Notes: generated by a model from the sequence alone, not told the origin. A stretch of 64,000 bases of DNA from Pontibacillus halophilus JSM 076056 = DSM 19796 (GCF_000425205.1 NZ_AULI01000005.1:203891-267890), one strand, 5' to 3'; counted from the stretch's first letter, positions 1-9,907 are shown. Numbers and translations are program-made.

Positions 1-203
1 ATACACTTATACTTGATCTCGCTTCAAAGCCTGGTGGAACAGATTTCCGTTATGCAGAGAAACGAGGCATTAAGGCATTGCTTGCGCCTGGATTGCCAGG
101 GATTGTTGCTCCGAAGACTGCGGGAAATATCTTGGCGACAGTAGTTTCACAGATATTAATTGAGGAAATAGGAGAAAGGGGTTCTCAACATGTGGGAGAA
201 TAA
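1..203 (+). CDS. dpaA: dipicolinate synthase subunit A, C-terminal fragment
   Basis: The gene enters from the left edge in frame 3 and ends at the TAA at 201-203, leaving about 66 residues. The visible part contains LASKPGGTDF and LLAPGLPGIVAPKTAG, typical of the C-terminus of DpaA (SpoVFA), the NAD(P)-dependent subunit of dipicolinate synthase. The enzyme makes dipicolinic acid in the mother cell for the spore core. It overlaps the next gene by 14 bases, which indicates translational coupling with dpaB. Identification rests on these motifs plus the neighbour; the N-terminus is outside the window. Confidence 0.9.
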   Translation, partial: TLILDLASKPGGTDFRYAEKRGIKALLAPGLPGIVAPKTAGNILATVVSQILIEEIGERGSQHVGE

Positions 204-774
204 AACGATTGGATTTGGATTGACTGGATCACATTGCACATACGCTGATGTCTTCCCTCAAGTGCAAGAGTTTATCGATTTAGGCGCAACCGTCGTTCCT
301 GTTGTATCGTATACAGTACAGAAGACGGATACTCGCTTTGGGGATGCAACGGAGCACCTTCTGAAGCTTGAAGAAATTACAGGAGAGAAACTAATTACAA
401 CGATTCCAGATGCAGAACCACTTGGACCGAAACGTCCCCTTGACTGCATGATTATAGCACCGTTAACGGGAAATTCTATGAGTAAAATGGCGAATGCGTT
501 AACAGATTCACCGGTACTCATGGCTGCTAAAGCAACATTAAGAAACCAGAAACCTGTGGTGGTCGGAATATCTACAAACGACGCTCTTGGGTTAAATGGT
601 GTGAATTTAATGCGTCTCATGGCCACAAAGAATATCTTCTTCGTTCCATATGGTCAAGATGACCCAGTCAAAAAACCAAATTCAATGGTTGCTGATATGT
701 CATTACTCACACGGACAGTTGAAGCGGCTTTAGAATATAAGCAAGTGCAACCTGTCATCATAGAAAGAACTTAG
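190..774 (+). CDS. dpaB: dipicolinate synthase subunit B
   Basis: 194 aa. This is a flavoprotein-fold protein of the SpoVFB/DpaB family. It starts with the typical GFGLTGSHCT segment (about residues 9-18) and has the APLTGNSMSKMANALTDSP segment in the middle. With DpaA it oxidises the dihydrodipicolinate-level intermediate of lysine synthesis to dipicolinic acid, the calcium chelator of the spore core. The ATG lies inside the end of dpaA and follows a GGAGAAAGGGG ribosome site. Known members are made in the mother cell under sigma-K; no promoter is visible because the operon start lies upstream of the window. Confidence 0.95.
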   Translation: MWENKTIGFGLTGSHCTYADVFPQVQEFIDLGATVVPVVSYTVQKTDTRFGDATEHLLKLEEITGEKLITTIPDAEPLGPKRPLDCMIIAPLTGNSMSKMANALTDSPVLMAAKATLRNQKPVVVGISTNDALGLNGVNLMRLMATKNIFFVPYGQDDPVKKPNSMVADMSLLTRTVEAALEYKQVQPVIIERT

Positions 775-891
775 TAAGTACGATGTTTCTCTATATCCTG
801 TATGAAGCGATTATGATACAATGAGGTTTACTAATTTTACATTGTGAACCGTCCCATAACAAGGACGACAGGAAGAGAGGAGAAATCGATT

Positions 892-1953
892 ATGGCAGAT
901 ACGAACCTATACCATGTAGCCGTAGTAGGCGCCACAGGAGCCGTAGGTCAAAAAATTATAGAAACACTAGAGGATAGAGACTTTCCTATAGAAAAGTTAA
1001 CGCTACTTTCTTCAAGTCGTTCAGCAGGAGCAAAGGTCTCTTATAAGGGTGAGGAGTTAACTGTTGAAGAAGCGACTCCAGATAGCTTTGAGGGAATTGA
1101 TCTTGCACTCTTTTCTGCAGGTGGATCTGTGTCGAAGCAGCTAGCACCTGAAGCTGTTAAACGTGGTGCAGTTGTTGTAGACAACACTAGCGCTTATCGT
1201 ATGGATGAAGAGGTCCCTCTCGTCGTACCTGAGGTGAACGAATCAGATATTAGAAGTCATAAAGGTATAATTGCAAATCCGAACTGCTCGACGATTCAAA
1301 TGGTGGCTGCACTTCAGCCATTACGTGAAGCGTACGGATTATCTCGTGTACTCGTTTCCACGTATCAAGCTGTATCAGGGGCTGGGAATGAAGCAGTCGA
1401 TGAGCTTCGTGAACAATCAAAGCAAATGCTTGAAGGAAATAATGAAGTTGAAGCTTCCGTACTTCCTGTAAAAGGGGATGAGAAGCATTTTCCAATTGCC
1501 TTTAACGCACTTCCGCAAATCGATAAGTTCGAAGACAATGGCTATACATTCGAAGAAATGAAAATGATTAATGAAACGAAGAAAATTATGCACATGGCGG
1601 AACTACCTGTATCTGCAACGTGTGTCCGTCTACCATTCTTTACATCCCATGCAGAAAGTGTTTATATAGAGGTGGAACAAGATGGACTCACTGTTGAAGA
1701 TCTACACGGTCAATTAAACGACGCACCAGGGATTACTCTAATGGATGACCCAGCAAGTCAAACCTATCCGACTCCATTAGACGCAGAAGGAAAGCGTGAT
1801 GTATTTGTTGGTCGCGTACGTAAAGACCCAGATCACGACCGTGGCTTCCATCTATGGGTTGTATCTGACAATCTATTAAAGGGCGCTGCATGGAACACGG
1901 TTCAGATTGCAGAAAGCCTCGTCCAACATCAATGGTTACAAATAGAACAATAA
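892..1953 (+). CDS. asd: aspartate-semialdehyde dehydrogenase
   Basis: 353 aa from the ATG at 892, preceded by AGAGAGGAG. An in-frame GTG at 844 has no ribosome site and would add 16 unconserved residues. The N-terminal Rossmann motif GATGAVG is at residues 13-19, and the catalytic cysteine is Cys132 in NPNCST. It reduces aspartyl phosphate to aspartate semialdehyde, the branch point for lysine/diaminopimelate, threonine and methionine. It is followed after 16 bases by dapG and then dapA, so this is the usual asd-dapG-dapA unit. The 118-base gap after dpaB could hold its own promoter; only a poor TATGAT-like element at 812-817 is visible. Confidence 0.96.
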   Translation: MADTNLYHVAVVGATGAVGQKIIETLEDRDFPIEKLTLLSSSRSAGAKVSYKGEELTVEEATPDSFEGIDLALFSAGGSVSKQLAPEAVKRGAVVVDNTSAYRMDEEVPLVVPEVNESDIRSHKGIIANPNCSTIQMVAALQPLREAYGLSRVLVSTYQAVSGAGNEAVDELREQSKQMLEGNNEVEASVLPVKGDEKHFPIAFNALPQIDKFEDNGYTFEEMKMINETKKIMHMAELPVSATCVRLPFFTSHAESVYIEVEQDGLTVEDLHGQLNDAPGITLMDDPASQTYPTPLDAEGKRDVFVGRVRKDPDHDRGFHLWVVSDNLLKGAAWNTVQIAESLVQHQWLQIEQ

Positions 1954-1969
1954 GGTTTGAGGTGTCAAC

Positions 1970-3190
1970 ATGAATATACTCGTCCAAAAATTTGGGGGAA
2001 CGTCCGTCCGTAATGAGGAGGGACGCTCCCTTGCTATCCAACATATCCAAAAGGCAAAGAATGAGGGGTATAAGCTTGTCGTGGTCGTTTCGGCAATGGG
2101 CCGAAGCGGAGACCCCTATGCAACGGATACGCTCTTAAATTTAATTGATTATCCGAACCATGGTGTCTCAAACCGCGAACAAGACCTTCTCGTCTCTTGT
2201 GGGGAAGTCATCTCAAGCGTGGTGTTCTCGAATGAGTTGAACCAAGCGGGACTTCGTTCGATTGCATTAACTGGCGCTCAGGCGGGCTTTGTCACAAATG
2301 ATGATTTCACCCAAGCGAAGATCAAAGCCATGAAGACAGACCGAATCTTGTCTGAACTAACTCATCATGATGTCGTGGTCGTGGCTGGCTTCCAAGGACA
2401 AACGGAATCTCTTGAAACAACGACGATTGGTCGTGGGGGAAGTGATACTTCCGCGGCGGCGTTAGGTGCTTCTCTTCAAGCTGATTATGTGGATATATTT
2501 ACGGACGTTGAAGGGATAATGACTGCTGACCCGCGTATCGTAGAATCTGCTCGTCCACTGTCTGTGATGACATATAATGAAATCGTTAATCTAGCTTACC
2601 AAGGAGCAAAGGTTATTCACCCAAGAGCGGTTGAAATTGCCATGCAGGCGAAAGTGCCTATTCGAGTTCGTTCAACTTATAGCGAAGAGTATGGCACACT
2701 TGTTACTCAGACTAGAAGTAACGAGCACGGCCAAGATATCCCGGACCGTTTCGTCACAGGGATTGCACATATGTCTGGAATAGCTCAAATAAAAGTGACC
2801 GCGAAAGAAGAGCCATATCAACTGCAGACGGATGTGTTTAAGTCTATGGCTGAAGCGGGAATATCTGTTGACTTCATCAATATCTCTCCGTCTGGTGTTA
2901 TTTATACGATTCCAGAAGTCGCAGTAGAGAAAGCGAAATCTATCCTATCAGGACTTGGATATGAGCCGGAGATTACGTATGGATGTGCGAAGGTCTCTAC
3001 CGTAGGAGCAGGCATTACCGGTGTACCCGGCATCGCCTCGAAGATTGTCGGCACACTTACAGCAGCAGGGGTAAACATTTTGCAATCAGCAGATTCACAT
3101 ACGACCATATGGGTACTCGTGAAAGATGAAGACCTTGTGAAAGCAGTCAATGCCCTTCACCACACCTTCGAACTCGACTTAAAGGAATAA
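1970..3190 (+). CDS. dapG: aspartokinase I (diaminopimelate-sensitive type)
   Basis: 406 aa. It begins with the aspartokinase signature VQKFGGTSV (residues 4-12). The amino-acid kinase domain occupies about residues 1-250, with GRGGSDTSA near 157-165, and two ACT regulatory domains follow (about 260-400). It phosphorylates aspartate, the first step of the aspartate family. Its place between asd and dapA matches B. subtilis DapG, the isozyme inhibited by meso-diaminopimelate and devoted to cell wall and spore precursor supply. The ATG at 1970 follows TTGAGGTG. Confidence 0.95.
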   Translation: MNILVQKFGGTSVRNEEGRSLAIQHIQKAKNEGYKLVVVVSAMGRSGDPYATDTLLNLIDYPNHGVSNREQDLLVSCGEVISSVVFSNELNQAGLRSIALTGAQAGFVTNDDFTQAKIKAMKTDRILSELTHHDVVVVAGFQGQTESLETTTIGRGGSDTSAAALGASLQADYVDIFTDVEGIMTADPRIVESARPLSVMTYNEIVNLAYQGAKVIHPRAVEIAMQAKVPIRVRSTYSEEYGTLVTQTRSNEHGQDIPDRFVTGIAHMSGIAQIKVTAKEEPYQLQTDVFKSMAEAGISVDFINISPSGVIYTIPEVAVEKAKSILSGLGYEPEITYGCAKVSTVGAGITGVPGIASKIVGTLTAAGVNILQSADSHTTIWVLVKDEDLVKAVNALHHTFELDLKE

Positions 3191-3209
3191 CGGAAGGAGC
3201 AGATTTTGC

Positions 3210-4073
3210 GTGAATTTTGGTAAAGTATTAACCGCAATGGTGACGCCTTTTGATCACCGCGGAAACATTGATTTCGAGAAAACGACTAAATTAATTCAGT
3301 ACTTATTAGACAATGGTTCAGATGGCCTTGTAGTGGGAGGGACTACTGGTGAGTCTCCTACTTTGACCTCTGAAGAGAAGCTAGCGTTATTTAAGCATAG
3401 CGTTGAAGTTGTAAATGGCCGAGTTCCTGTCATTGCTGGTACCGGAAGCAACAACACACACGCTTCAATTGAACTGACAAAGAAAGCAGAAGCGCTAGGT
3501 GTAGATGGAATAATGCTTGTTGCACCTTATTACAACAAGCCAAACCAAGAAGGGTTGTATCAACATTTCTCTACAATTGCGAACGAGACGAAACTTCCTG
3601 TTATGCTTTACAACATTCCAGGACGTTCTGTCATCTCGATGGACACAGATACGATTGTTCGTCTCGCATCCATCGACAACATTGTCTCCATTAAAGATGC
3701 TAGCGGGGACTTAGATGCAATGACTGAAATACTTTCAAGAACAGATGATGATTTCTCTGTATACACAGGGGAAGATAGCATGACACTTCCATCTTATTCC
3801 ATTGGTGCGACTGGCGTGGTATCCGTATCAGCGCATGTAATTGGAACTGAGATGCAAGAGATGCTTAAAGCGGTTGATGAAGGACGCGCGAAAGATGCAG
3901 CGAAGATTCACCAGCAAATCCTACCGATTATGCACGGATGTTTCATGGCACCTTCTCCAACCCCTGTGAAGACTGCTCTTCAAATGAAAGGAATGGATGT
4001 TGGTGGCGTGCGCCTGCCATTGGTTCCACTTACGAAAGAAGAGCGTGAAACGTTAGCTCAATTAATTCAATAA
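3210..4073 (+). CDS. dapA: 4-hydroxy-tetrahydrodipicolinate synthase
   Basis: 287 aa, starting at GTG 3210 behind GGAAGGAG. It is a class I aldolase TIM barrel: GGTTGE at residues 43-48, catalytic Tyr134 in LYNIPGR, and the Schiff-base Lys162 in SIKDASGD. It condenses pyruvate with aspartate semialdehyde, giving the precursor of both lysine/DAP and dipicolinate, so it supplies the upstream dpaAB enzyme. It closes the asd-dapG-dapA unit and is followed directly by a strong terminator. Confidence 0.96.
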   Translation: MNFGKVLTAMVTPFDHRGNIDFEKTTKLIQYLLDNGSDGLVVGGTTGESPTLTSEEKLALFKHSVEVVNGRVPVIAGTGSNNTHASIELTKKAEALGVDGIMLVAPYYNKPNQEGLYQHFSTIANETKLPVMLYNIPGRSVISMDTDTIVRLASIDNIVSIKDASGDLDAMTEILSRTDDDFSVYTGEDSMTLPSYSIGATGVVSVSAHVIGTEMQEMLKAVDEGRAKDAAKIHQQILPIMHGCFMAPSPTPVKTALQMKGMDVGGVRLPLVPLTKEERETLAQLIQ

Positions 4074-4082
4074 GAATTCTAT

Positions 4083-4117
4083 AAGAAGTCTGTGCAAAGG
4101 CACAGGCTTCTTTTTTT
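4083..4117 (+). terminator. terminator after dapA
   Basis: AAGAAGTCTGTGC and GCACAGGCTTCTT form a 13-base stem with one mismatch and an AAAG loop, followed by a run of T. It ends the asd-dapG-dapA transcript. Confidence 0.9.
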
Positions 4118-4182
4118 GTTCCTACTGCATGGTTTAGTGACGTCTGCCCATACTAAAAAAAACCATGTAGAGGAGCGATTTC

Positions 4183-4941
4183 ATGATGAACAATGAAGAG
4201 CAGCCGAACAAAGAAGAACAAGACCAGGACCAAGATCAAAATAAAGCCTCCGCTCTTATGTCGAAGATTCAGCAGTTAGGTCAATCTTCTGTAGCGCAAG
4301 CTCCAGATTCTAATATTCATATCCTGCCAATTATCGGTCAAGTTGAGGGGCATGTCCAGCTCCCGCCAAAGAACAAGACAACTAAATATGAGCATCTCAT
4401 CCCGCAGATCATCGCAATTGAACAAAATCCTAAAATTGAAGGGCTCATTGTCTTGTTGAACACGGTCGGTGGCGATGTGGAGGCTGGTCTTGCGATATCT
4501 GAGATGATTGCTTCGCTATCTAAGCCGACGGTATCCATTGTACTAGGTGGTGGGCATTCCATTGGGGTTCCAATTGCCACTTCAACTGATTATTCTTTTA
4601 TTACAGAAACCGCGACCATGACGATTCATCCAGTGCGTTTAACGGGGCTTGTGATTGGAGTTCCTCAAACATTTGAGTACTTAGATCAAATGCAAGATAG
4701 GGTATTAAAGTTTGTAGTCAACCATTCAAATATTGAGAAAGATAAGCTTGAAGAGCTTATGTTCGCTAAAGGGAACCTAACCCGTGACATTGGAACCAAT
4801 GTAGAAGGAACGGATGCGGTCCAATACGGATTGATTAACGAAATTGGCGGCGTTGCAAAAGCCATCAAAAAATTAAATACGATGATTAACGAAACTAAAG
4901 GCTCTAAATCGAATGGCGATGAGACACAGGTGATTCAATGA
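4183..4941 (+). CDS. tepA: ClpP-fold translocation-enhancing protease TepA
   Basis: 252 aa. After a Glu/Asp/Gln-rich N-terminus (residues 5-20) comes a ClpP/crotonase-fold domain. [13 protein letters not shown] (88-100), the nucleophile Ser126 in GGGHSIGVP, and His149 in TMTIHP match the Ser-His arrangement of the family. In B. subtilis TepA (YmfB) is a cytosolic or membrane-associated protease linked to export of pre-proteins and is also implicated in spore protein turnover. Its stop overlaps the start of ylzJ (ATGA). Two ATGs (4183, 4186) follow the AGGAG; which is used cannot be decided. Confidence 0.9.
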   Translation: MMNNEEQPNKEEQDQDQDQNKASALMSKIQQLGQSSVAQAPDSNIHILPIIGQVEGHVQLPPKNKTTKYEHLIPQIIAIEQNPKIEGLIVLLNTVGGDVEAGLAISEMIASLSKPTVSIVLGGGHSIGVPIATSTDYSFITETATMTIHPVRLTGLVIGVPQTFEYLDQMQDRVLKFVVNHSNIEKDKLEELMFAKGNLTRDIGTNVEGTDAVQYGLINEIGGVAKAIKKLNTMINETKGSKSNGDETQVIQ

Positions 4942-5150
4942 TTTTGTACACGCCATTATCTCACCATGATATCTACGAGGACGATGAACAAGCGTATAGC
5001 AACCATCAAATCCTTGACGTTGAAGGCAAGACGGTTAAAGTGCGTCAAGAACAAGATGGAACGTATCAAATCGTTCAACTGATGTCGACAGACCCATCGG
5101 ACTATTTGAATACCTCCTATACCCCAGGTGCCTCAATAAAACTCCAATAG
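4938..5150 (+). CDS. ylzJ: YlzJ-like small protein
   Basis: 70 aa, coupled to tepA by a 4-base ATGA overlap. It starts [16 protein letters not shown] and carries [16 protein letters not shown], as in the YlzJ family conserved between tepA and spoIIIE in Bacillaceae. It has no membrane segment and no known catalytic motif. Its function is unknown; the call rests on position and overall resemblance. Confidence 0.85.
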   Translation: MILYTPLSHHDIYEDDEQAYSNHQILDVEGKTVKVRQEQDGTYQIVQLMSTDPSDYLNTSYTPGASIKLQ

Positions 5151-5192
5151 AATAGATGTTCTATTATACGTCGCTATGGTATAATAAAATGG

Positions 5193-5222
5193 AAAAGCAG
5201 CCTGTTTGTACCGGCTGCTTTT
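5193..5222 (+). terminator. terminator between ylzJ and spoIIIE
   Basis: AAAAGCAGCC (5193-5202) and GGCTGCTTTT (5213-5222) form a perfect 10-base stem with a 10-base loop and a short T run. It lies 23 bases before the spoIIIE start, so it may attenuate tepA-ylzJ read-through or fold in the spoIIIE leader. A TATAAT at 5180-5185 just before it could belong to a promoter, but no convincing -35 is present. Confidence 0.7.
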
Positions 5223-5245
5223 CTTTACGAGAAAGAGGTGAAACC

Positions 5246-7597
5246 ATGGCAAAAAAGCGAAAGAAAAAAAAGAACCAACCATCATCTGTGAAAGAACAAG
5301 TCAAGTATGAATTAATTGGTTTACTCCTTGTCTTTCTTGCCATTTTCGGAAGTGGTGCAAGTGTTGTAGCGGGAGGAGCCATTCCCCTTGGACTAGAACA
5401 TCTATTTCATTTCTTCTTTGGAATTTGGTATTTTGTCGTGTCGTTGTTCTTATTAAGTACGGGAATTTATCTAATGGTTAAGCGCAAGACACCCGCCTTT
5501 TTACATAAACGTTTAATAGGATTTTACATTGTGTTTCTTTCCATTTTATTATTCACCCACGTTCAGACATTTGAAGAGATTATGAACAACAGCGTAGAAC
5601 CGTCCATCTTGCGAACGACATGGAAGCATTATGGAGGTTATGTGAGTGGGGACATTCCAGCTGTTCAGCTCGGCGGTGGCATAATTGGTGGCGCACTCTT
5701 TGCATTTACGTATTATCTCTTTGCGCCAGCTGGGGCGAAGATTGTTGCGTTCTTTGCCTTTATCATCGGTGTCATCTTCATGACCGATTGGTCGATTGGG
5801 AACATGCTCCACACATTATGGGAGAAAGTACGTGCGTTTGGTGTTGACCAGTGGAACAGCATTCAGTCAAAGAATACTCAGAAACCGAAAAAGACAAGGC
5901 GCTCTAAACAATCGAATGCCTCGTCAAACGTAAGCTCTGAAGAGGAAACGGATATCGACAGAACGTATTCATATGAGGACGAGGAAGGTAACGAACACGA
6001 ACCGATTATTGAAGATTTCACATCAGTCGCTTACTCGAAACAAAATGAAGAAGCAGTGAAAGAAGAAGAACAACAAGCATCATCACAATCTCCTTCCACG
6101 CCGTCTAATTCAGCTGACGACCGAGAGGAAGGGGAGGGCTATACTACGCCGTTACCGTTGGCTGAAGTGGAAAATGTTGATTATGTGTTGCCATCTGCAG
6201 ATTTACTTGCAGAACCAACACACAACACCCAACAACAGGAACGCTCTCAAATTCAAGCTACAGTGAAGAAGCTTGAACGAACCTTTCATAGTTTTGGGGT
6301 AAAGGCTAAAGTGACTAAGGTACACGTTGGACCTTCTGTTACAAAGTATGAAGTGTACCCTGATGTCGGCGTGAAAGTAAGTAAGATTGTGAATTTAAGT
6401 GACGATCTAGCGCTGGCATTGGCTGCGAGAGACATTCGAATAGAAGCCCCAATTCCAGGTAAGTCAGCCGTTGGAATTGAAGTGCCAAACCAAGAAGTCG
6501 CAATGGTTTCCTTGAGAGAGGTGCTTGATTCTGCTAAGAAAGATGAGTCGAAGCTAAGCTTCGCGCTAGGGCGCGACATCTCAGGAGAATCTGTAGTGGC
6601 CGAGCTTAACAAAATGCCTCACCTGCTCGTAGCTGGTGCTACAGGAAGCGGGAAGAGTGTATGTATTAACGGCATCATTACTAGTATTCTTATGCGCGCA
6701 AAGCCACATGAGGTGAAAATGATGATGATTGACCCGAAGAAGGTAGAGTTGAACGTCTACAACGGCATCCCACACTTGTTAAGCCCGGTTGTGACAGACC
6801 CGAAAAAAGCTTCTAAAGCTCTTAAGAAAGTTGTCGCGGAAATGGAAAGAAGGTACGAGCTATTCTCAGATACCTCAACGCGTAACATCGAAGGCTACAA
6901 TGAATATATTAAGAAACATAACGCTGAAACAGGTGAAGAACAGCCACAGCTTCCTTATATCGTTGTCTTAGTGGATGAATTAGCCGACTTAATGATGGTA
7001 GCATCTAACGACGTAGAAGATGCGATTACCCGATTAGCTCAAATGGCTCGTGCTGCAGGAATCCATTTGATTATCGCAACCCAGCGCCCAAGTGTTGATG
7101 TCATTACAGGAGTCATTAAAGCGAATATTCCTTCACGAATTGCGTTTAGTGTTTCCTCTGCTACTGATTCTAGGACAATCATGGATTCTGGAGGAGCTGA
7201 GAAGCTACTCGGACGGGGAGATATGCTATTCACACCTGTAGGGTCAAACCGACCAACACGAGTTCAAGGTGCGTTCCTATCTGATGAAGAAGTAGAACGA
7301 ATCGTAGATCATTGTATCACCCAACAGAAAGCACAATATCAGCAAGAGATGATCCCCGATGAAGAAAATGATGTTCATGAAGAAGTGGACGATGACCTCT
7401 ATGATGACGCAGTGCAATTGATTACCGAAATGCAATCAGCAAGCGTCTCAATGCTTCAACGTCGTTTCAGAATTGGATATACGCGAGCGGCTAGGCTAAT
7501 TGACGCAATGGAGCAACGAGGAATTGTTGGTCCTTATGAAGGAAGTAAACCACGTGAAGTGCTAGTTTCACAAAGCGAAGAAGAAAAGACGTCTTAA
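5246..7597 (+). CDS. spoIIIE: DNA translocase SpoIIIE/FtsK
   Basis: 783 aa from the ATG at 5246, behind AGAAAGAGGTG. The reading frame stays open to 5156, but that would translate through the terminator. About four membrane helices occupy roughly residues 30-165 after a Lys-rich start. An acidic, low-complexity linker (about 205-330) precedes the FtsK motor with Walker [10 protein letters not shown] near 463-471 and DELADL further on. A C-terminal winged-helix gamma domain (about 715-775) reads DNA polarity. It pumps the chromosome into the forespore across the septum during sporulation. Confidence 0.96.
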   Translation: MAKKRKKKKNQPSSVKEQVKYELIGLLLVFLAIFGSGASVVAGGAIPLGLEHLFHFFFGIWYFVVSLFLLSTGIYLMVKRKTPAFLHKRLIGFYIVFLSILLFTHVQTFEEIMNNSVEPSILRTTWKHYGGYVSGDIPAVQLGGGIIGGALFAFTYYLFAPAGAKIVAFFAFIIGVIFMTDWSIGNMLHTLWEKVRAFGVDQWNSIQSKNTQKPKKTRRSKQSNASSNVSSEEETDIDRTYSYEDEEGNEHEPIIEDFTSVAYSKQNEEAVKEEEQQASSQSPSTPSNSADDREEGEGYTTPLPLAEVENVDYVLPSADLLAEPTHNTQQQERSQIQATVKKLERTFHSFGVKAKVTKVHVGPSVTKYEVYPDVGVKVSKIVNLSDDLALALAARDIRIEAPIPGKSAVGIEVPNQEVAMVSLREVLDSAKKDESKLSFALGRDISGESVVAELNKMPHLLVAGATGSGKSVCINGIITSILMRAKPHEVKMMMIDPKKVELNVYNGIPHLLSPVVTDPKKASKALKKVVAEMERRYELFSDTSTRNIEGYNEYIKKHNAETGEEQPQLPYIVVLVDELADLMMVASNDVEDAITRLAQMARAAGIHLIIATQRPSVDVITGVIKANIPSRIAFSVSSATDSRTIMDSGGAEKLLGRGDMLFTPVGSNRPTRVQGAFLSDEEVERIVDHCITQQKAQYQQEMIPDEENDVHEEVDDDLYDDAVQLITEMQSASVSMLQRRFRIGYTRAARLIDAMEQRGIVGPYEGSKPREVLVSQSEEEKTS

Positions 7598-7614
7598 TAA
7601 AGGCGTCTTTTTTT
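7585..7614 (+). terminator. terminator after spoIIIE
   Basis: AAAAGACG and CGTCTTTT flank a short loop and run into TTTT. The stem begins inside the last codons of spoIIIE. Confidence 0.8.
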
Positions 7615-7840
7615 ATGGAATACGTTATACAAGTCGAAATATGTCACACTAGTTAACAGAATACGCATCGTGCCATAACCCTTGACATGAAAGGGGATTT
7701 GTCGAATAGTAAAGAATTTTGAGAAAAACATATAAAATTCTATTTATTTATAGTAGTAATAGTGTTATATTATTTTGGAACGATGTGAGTCAAACGTCTG
7801 AGGTCTGATTTCTTACTTCTCTGGATTTGGGGTGAACGTA

Positions 7841-8566
7841 GTGAGCATTAAAGCAGATCATCGTCATTTGTACCTACAAGTGATCGATGCAATAAAGAAG
7901 GACATTGAATCAGGACTATACAAAGAAAAAGAAAAACTACCGTCAGAATTTGAGTTATCGAAGAAGCTTGGTGTATCGAGAGCTACATTACGTGAAGCGC
8001 TTCGATTGCTCGAAGAAGAAAACGTATTAGTCCGTAAACATGGAGTGGGTACGTTCGTAAAGGCGAAACCCGTATTCTCATCCGGTATTGAAGAACTATT
8101 TAGCGTAACCGACCTCATCTCGAGGGTTGGGAAGACACCTGGCAGCACGTATTTATCAACAAATATCATTGAAGCAACGGATGATGACGTTGCCCAATTC
8201 TCCTCTAAGAATCTACATAAACTCGCAAAATTAGAACGAGTACGCACCGCAGATGACGAGCCTGTTGTCTACTGCATCGACAAACTCCCAGAACATCTCG
8301 TACCGCTAGACCACTTACACCTAGAAGATTCCCTGTTCCAATTGCTTGATACCTATAGTCACAAGCGCATTGCTTATGCCGTCACATACATTGAACCAGT
8401 CGGCTACCACGAACGCATCTCACCTATCTTACATTGTGACAAGAATCAACCCTTACTACTACTGAAACAAATGCACTATACAAGTGAAGATGAACCCGTA
8501 TTGCTATCAAACAATTACTTTAGAACGGACCAGTTCGGCTTTTATGTTCTACGAAAGAGAGTGTAA
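7841..8566 (+). CDS. ymfC: GntR-family (HutC/FarR type) transcriptional regulator
   Basis: 241 aa from the GTG at 7841, which has TTTGGGGTGA at proper distance; the in-frame GTG at 7832 lies within that site. A winged HTH occupies about residues 10-75 (LPSEFELSKKLGVSRATLREALRLLEEENVL), followed by a UTRA-type ligand domain to the end. It matches YmfC of B. subtilis in place and length. Sitting immediately before a nucleoside ABC importer, it probably controls that operon. The effector is unknown. The 243-base gap before it holds TTGACA at 7682-7687 and AT-rich sequence. Confidence 0.88.
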   Translation: MSIKADHRHLYLQVIDAIKKDIESGLYKEKEKLPSEFELSKKLGVSRATLREALRLLEEENVLVRKHGVGTFVKAKPVFSSGIEELFSVTDLISRVGKTPGSTYLSTNIIEATDDDVAQFSSKNLHKLAKLERVRTADDEPVVYCIDKLPEHLVPLDHLHLEDSLFQLLDTYSHKRIAYAVTYIEPVGYHERISPILHCDKNQPLLLLKQMHYTSEDEPVLLSNNYFRTDQFGFYVLRKRV

Positions 8567-8674
8567 TGACGTGAGAAGTCAGAATAGAAGTTCGATTTAA
8601 GGGGGTGATGGCAGACAAACCTACAGGGCGGGATAGGCTTTTGATTCGTTCAACCATATAAGGGGGATTTATAA

Positions 8675-9781
8675 ATGAAAAAGCGATCATTATTTCTTAC
8701 ATTTCTATTGATGGTAACTGTTGGGCTGCTTGCAGCTTGTGGAAGCTCTGAGTCTTCAGGGGAGGGCGAAGGAGATAGCGGCTCTTCAGAAGGAGAAGGC
8801 ACAACAGATTTTAAAGTAGCGATGGTTACGGATGTAGGCGGAGTAGATGATAAATCGTTTAACCAATCTGCTTGGGAAGGTCTTAAAGCATTAGGTTCAG
8901 AAGAAGGTTTAACAGAAGGGGAAGGGTTCACGTACCTACAATCTCAAGATGAATCGGATTACAAGACGAACCTGAACCAATTAATCAAGCGTGATTACAA
9001 TCTTGTCTTCGGTATTGGGTATAAGCTTCACGACGCCATTGAAGAAGTAGCAGGACAACAGTCTGACAAGCAATTTGCAATTGTCGATGATGTAGTGGAA
9101 CAAGACAACGTAGCAAGTATTATGTTTGAAGAACAACAGGGTTCTTTCTTAGTCGGGGTTGCAGCTGCAATGAAATCCGAGTCAGGTAAGGTTGGATTTA
9201 TCGGGGGTATGGAAAGCCCTCTAATTACGAAGTTTGAAGTTGGCTTTGTAGCTGGTGTGAAATCAGTGAACCCTGACGCAGAAGTGGACGTGCAATATGC
9301 AGGCGCATTTGACCAGCCTGCAACAGGAAAATCAATTGCATCTACAATGTACTCAAGCGGTGTTGATGTCATTTATCATGCTTCTGGTGCAACAGGTAAC
9401 GGTGCTTTTGCGGAAGCGAAAGACCGTAAGAAGAATGACCCTTCAGAGAACATTTACATGATTGGTGTAGACCGTGACCAGCATGAAGAAGGAGAAGTAC
9501 CAGGTGAAGACACGAACATTACCTTAACTTCTATGGTGAAACGAGTAGATGTGGCTGTTCAAGATGTATCGAAACAAGCGATGGATGGTGAATTCCCAGG
9601 AGGCGAAGTGCTTCAATTCGGTCTTGATGATGAAGCAATCTCCGTTGCTACAACTAACGAAGAAGCGTATACAGATGAAATTGCTTCTAAAGTAGATGAG
9701 TGGAAAGAGAAAATCAAAAATGATGAGCTTACTGTACCGAAGACTCAAGACGAGCTTCAAGAATACGTAAGTTCTCTATAA
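8675..9781 (+). CDS. nupN: BMP-family nucleoside-binding lipoprotein
   Basis: 368 aa. A lipoprotein signal peptide (KKR start, hydrophobic 6-18) ends at the lipobox LAAC, so Cys21 would be lipidated. A Ser/Glu/Gly linker (about 22-43) anchors a BMP/Med-type periplasmic-binding domain beginning FKVAMVTDVGGVDDKSFNQSA. In B. subtilis the NupNOPQ system imports guanosine and related nucleosides. It is first in an operon with an ATPase and two permeases. A terminator-like hairpin follows the stop, which would give more lipoprotein than membrane components. Confidence 0.9.
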   Translation: MKKRSLFLTFLLMVTVGLLAACGSSESSGEGEGDSGSSEGEGTTDFKVAMVTDVGGVDDKSFNQSAWEGLKALGSEEGLTEGEGFTYLQSQDESDYKTNLNQLIKRDYNLVFGIGYKLHDAIEEVAGQQSDKQFAIVDDVVEQDNVASIMFEEQQGSFLVGVAAAMKSESGKVGFIGGMESPLITKFEVGFVAGVKSVNPDAEVDVQYAGAFDQPATGKSIASTMYSSGVDVIYHASGATGNGAFAEAKDRKKNDPSENIYMIGVDRDQHEEGEVPGEDTNITLTSMVKRVDVAVQDVSKQAMDGEFPGGEVLQFGLDDEAISVATTNEEAYTDEIASKVDEWKEKIKNDELTVPKTQDELQEYVSSL

Positions 9782-9787
9782 GGTAAA

Positions 9788-9818
9788 TAAAAGGGCTAGA
9801 TTATGATCTAGCCTTTTT
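9788..9818 (+). terminator. hairpin terminator/attenuator after nupN
   Basis: GGCTAGAT and ATCTAGCC form a stem with TATG loop, flanked by AAAA and followed by TTTTT. As the next three genes need the same promoter, it is likely a partial terminator. Confidence 0.85.
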
Positions 9819-9839
9819 ATACACGTAATTTGACGAGAA

Positions 9840-9884
9840 GGCCACAAAGGAAAAGTATGACGTCCGGCCTTTTCCTTTGTGGCC
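9840..9884 (+). repeat. long perfect inverted repeat before nupO
   Basis: GGCCACAAAGGAAAAG (9840-9855) pairs perfectly over 16 bases with 9869-9884, with a 13-base loop. It has no T run and ends 9 bases before the AAGGAG of nupO. It is more like an mRNA-stabilising or translation-controlling stem than a terminator. Confidence 0.85.
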
Positions 9885-9907
9885 GATACTGAAAAGGAGT
9901 GATGGGG

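Noticed and set aside
851..868. CGTCC/GGACG stem in the asd leader as a riboswitch
   Set aside because: Five base pairs only; no known lysine riboswitch or T-box features found.
844..891. GTG start 16 codons upstream of asd
   Set aside because: No ribosome site; the ATG at 892 has AGAGAGGAG and gives the family N-terminus.
5156..5245. Upstream extension of spoIIIE by 30 codons
   Set aside because: It would translate through the terminator hairpin, and the good ribosome site lies before the ATG at 5246.
7682..7710. TGTCGAA (0A box) inside a TTGACA promoter-like element before the GntR gene
   Set aside because: A seven-base box is expected several times by chance in this window, and the -10 is poor; no known Spo0A control of this operon.
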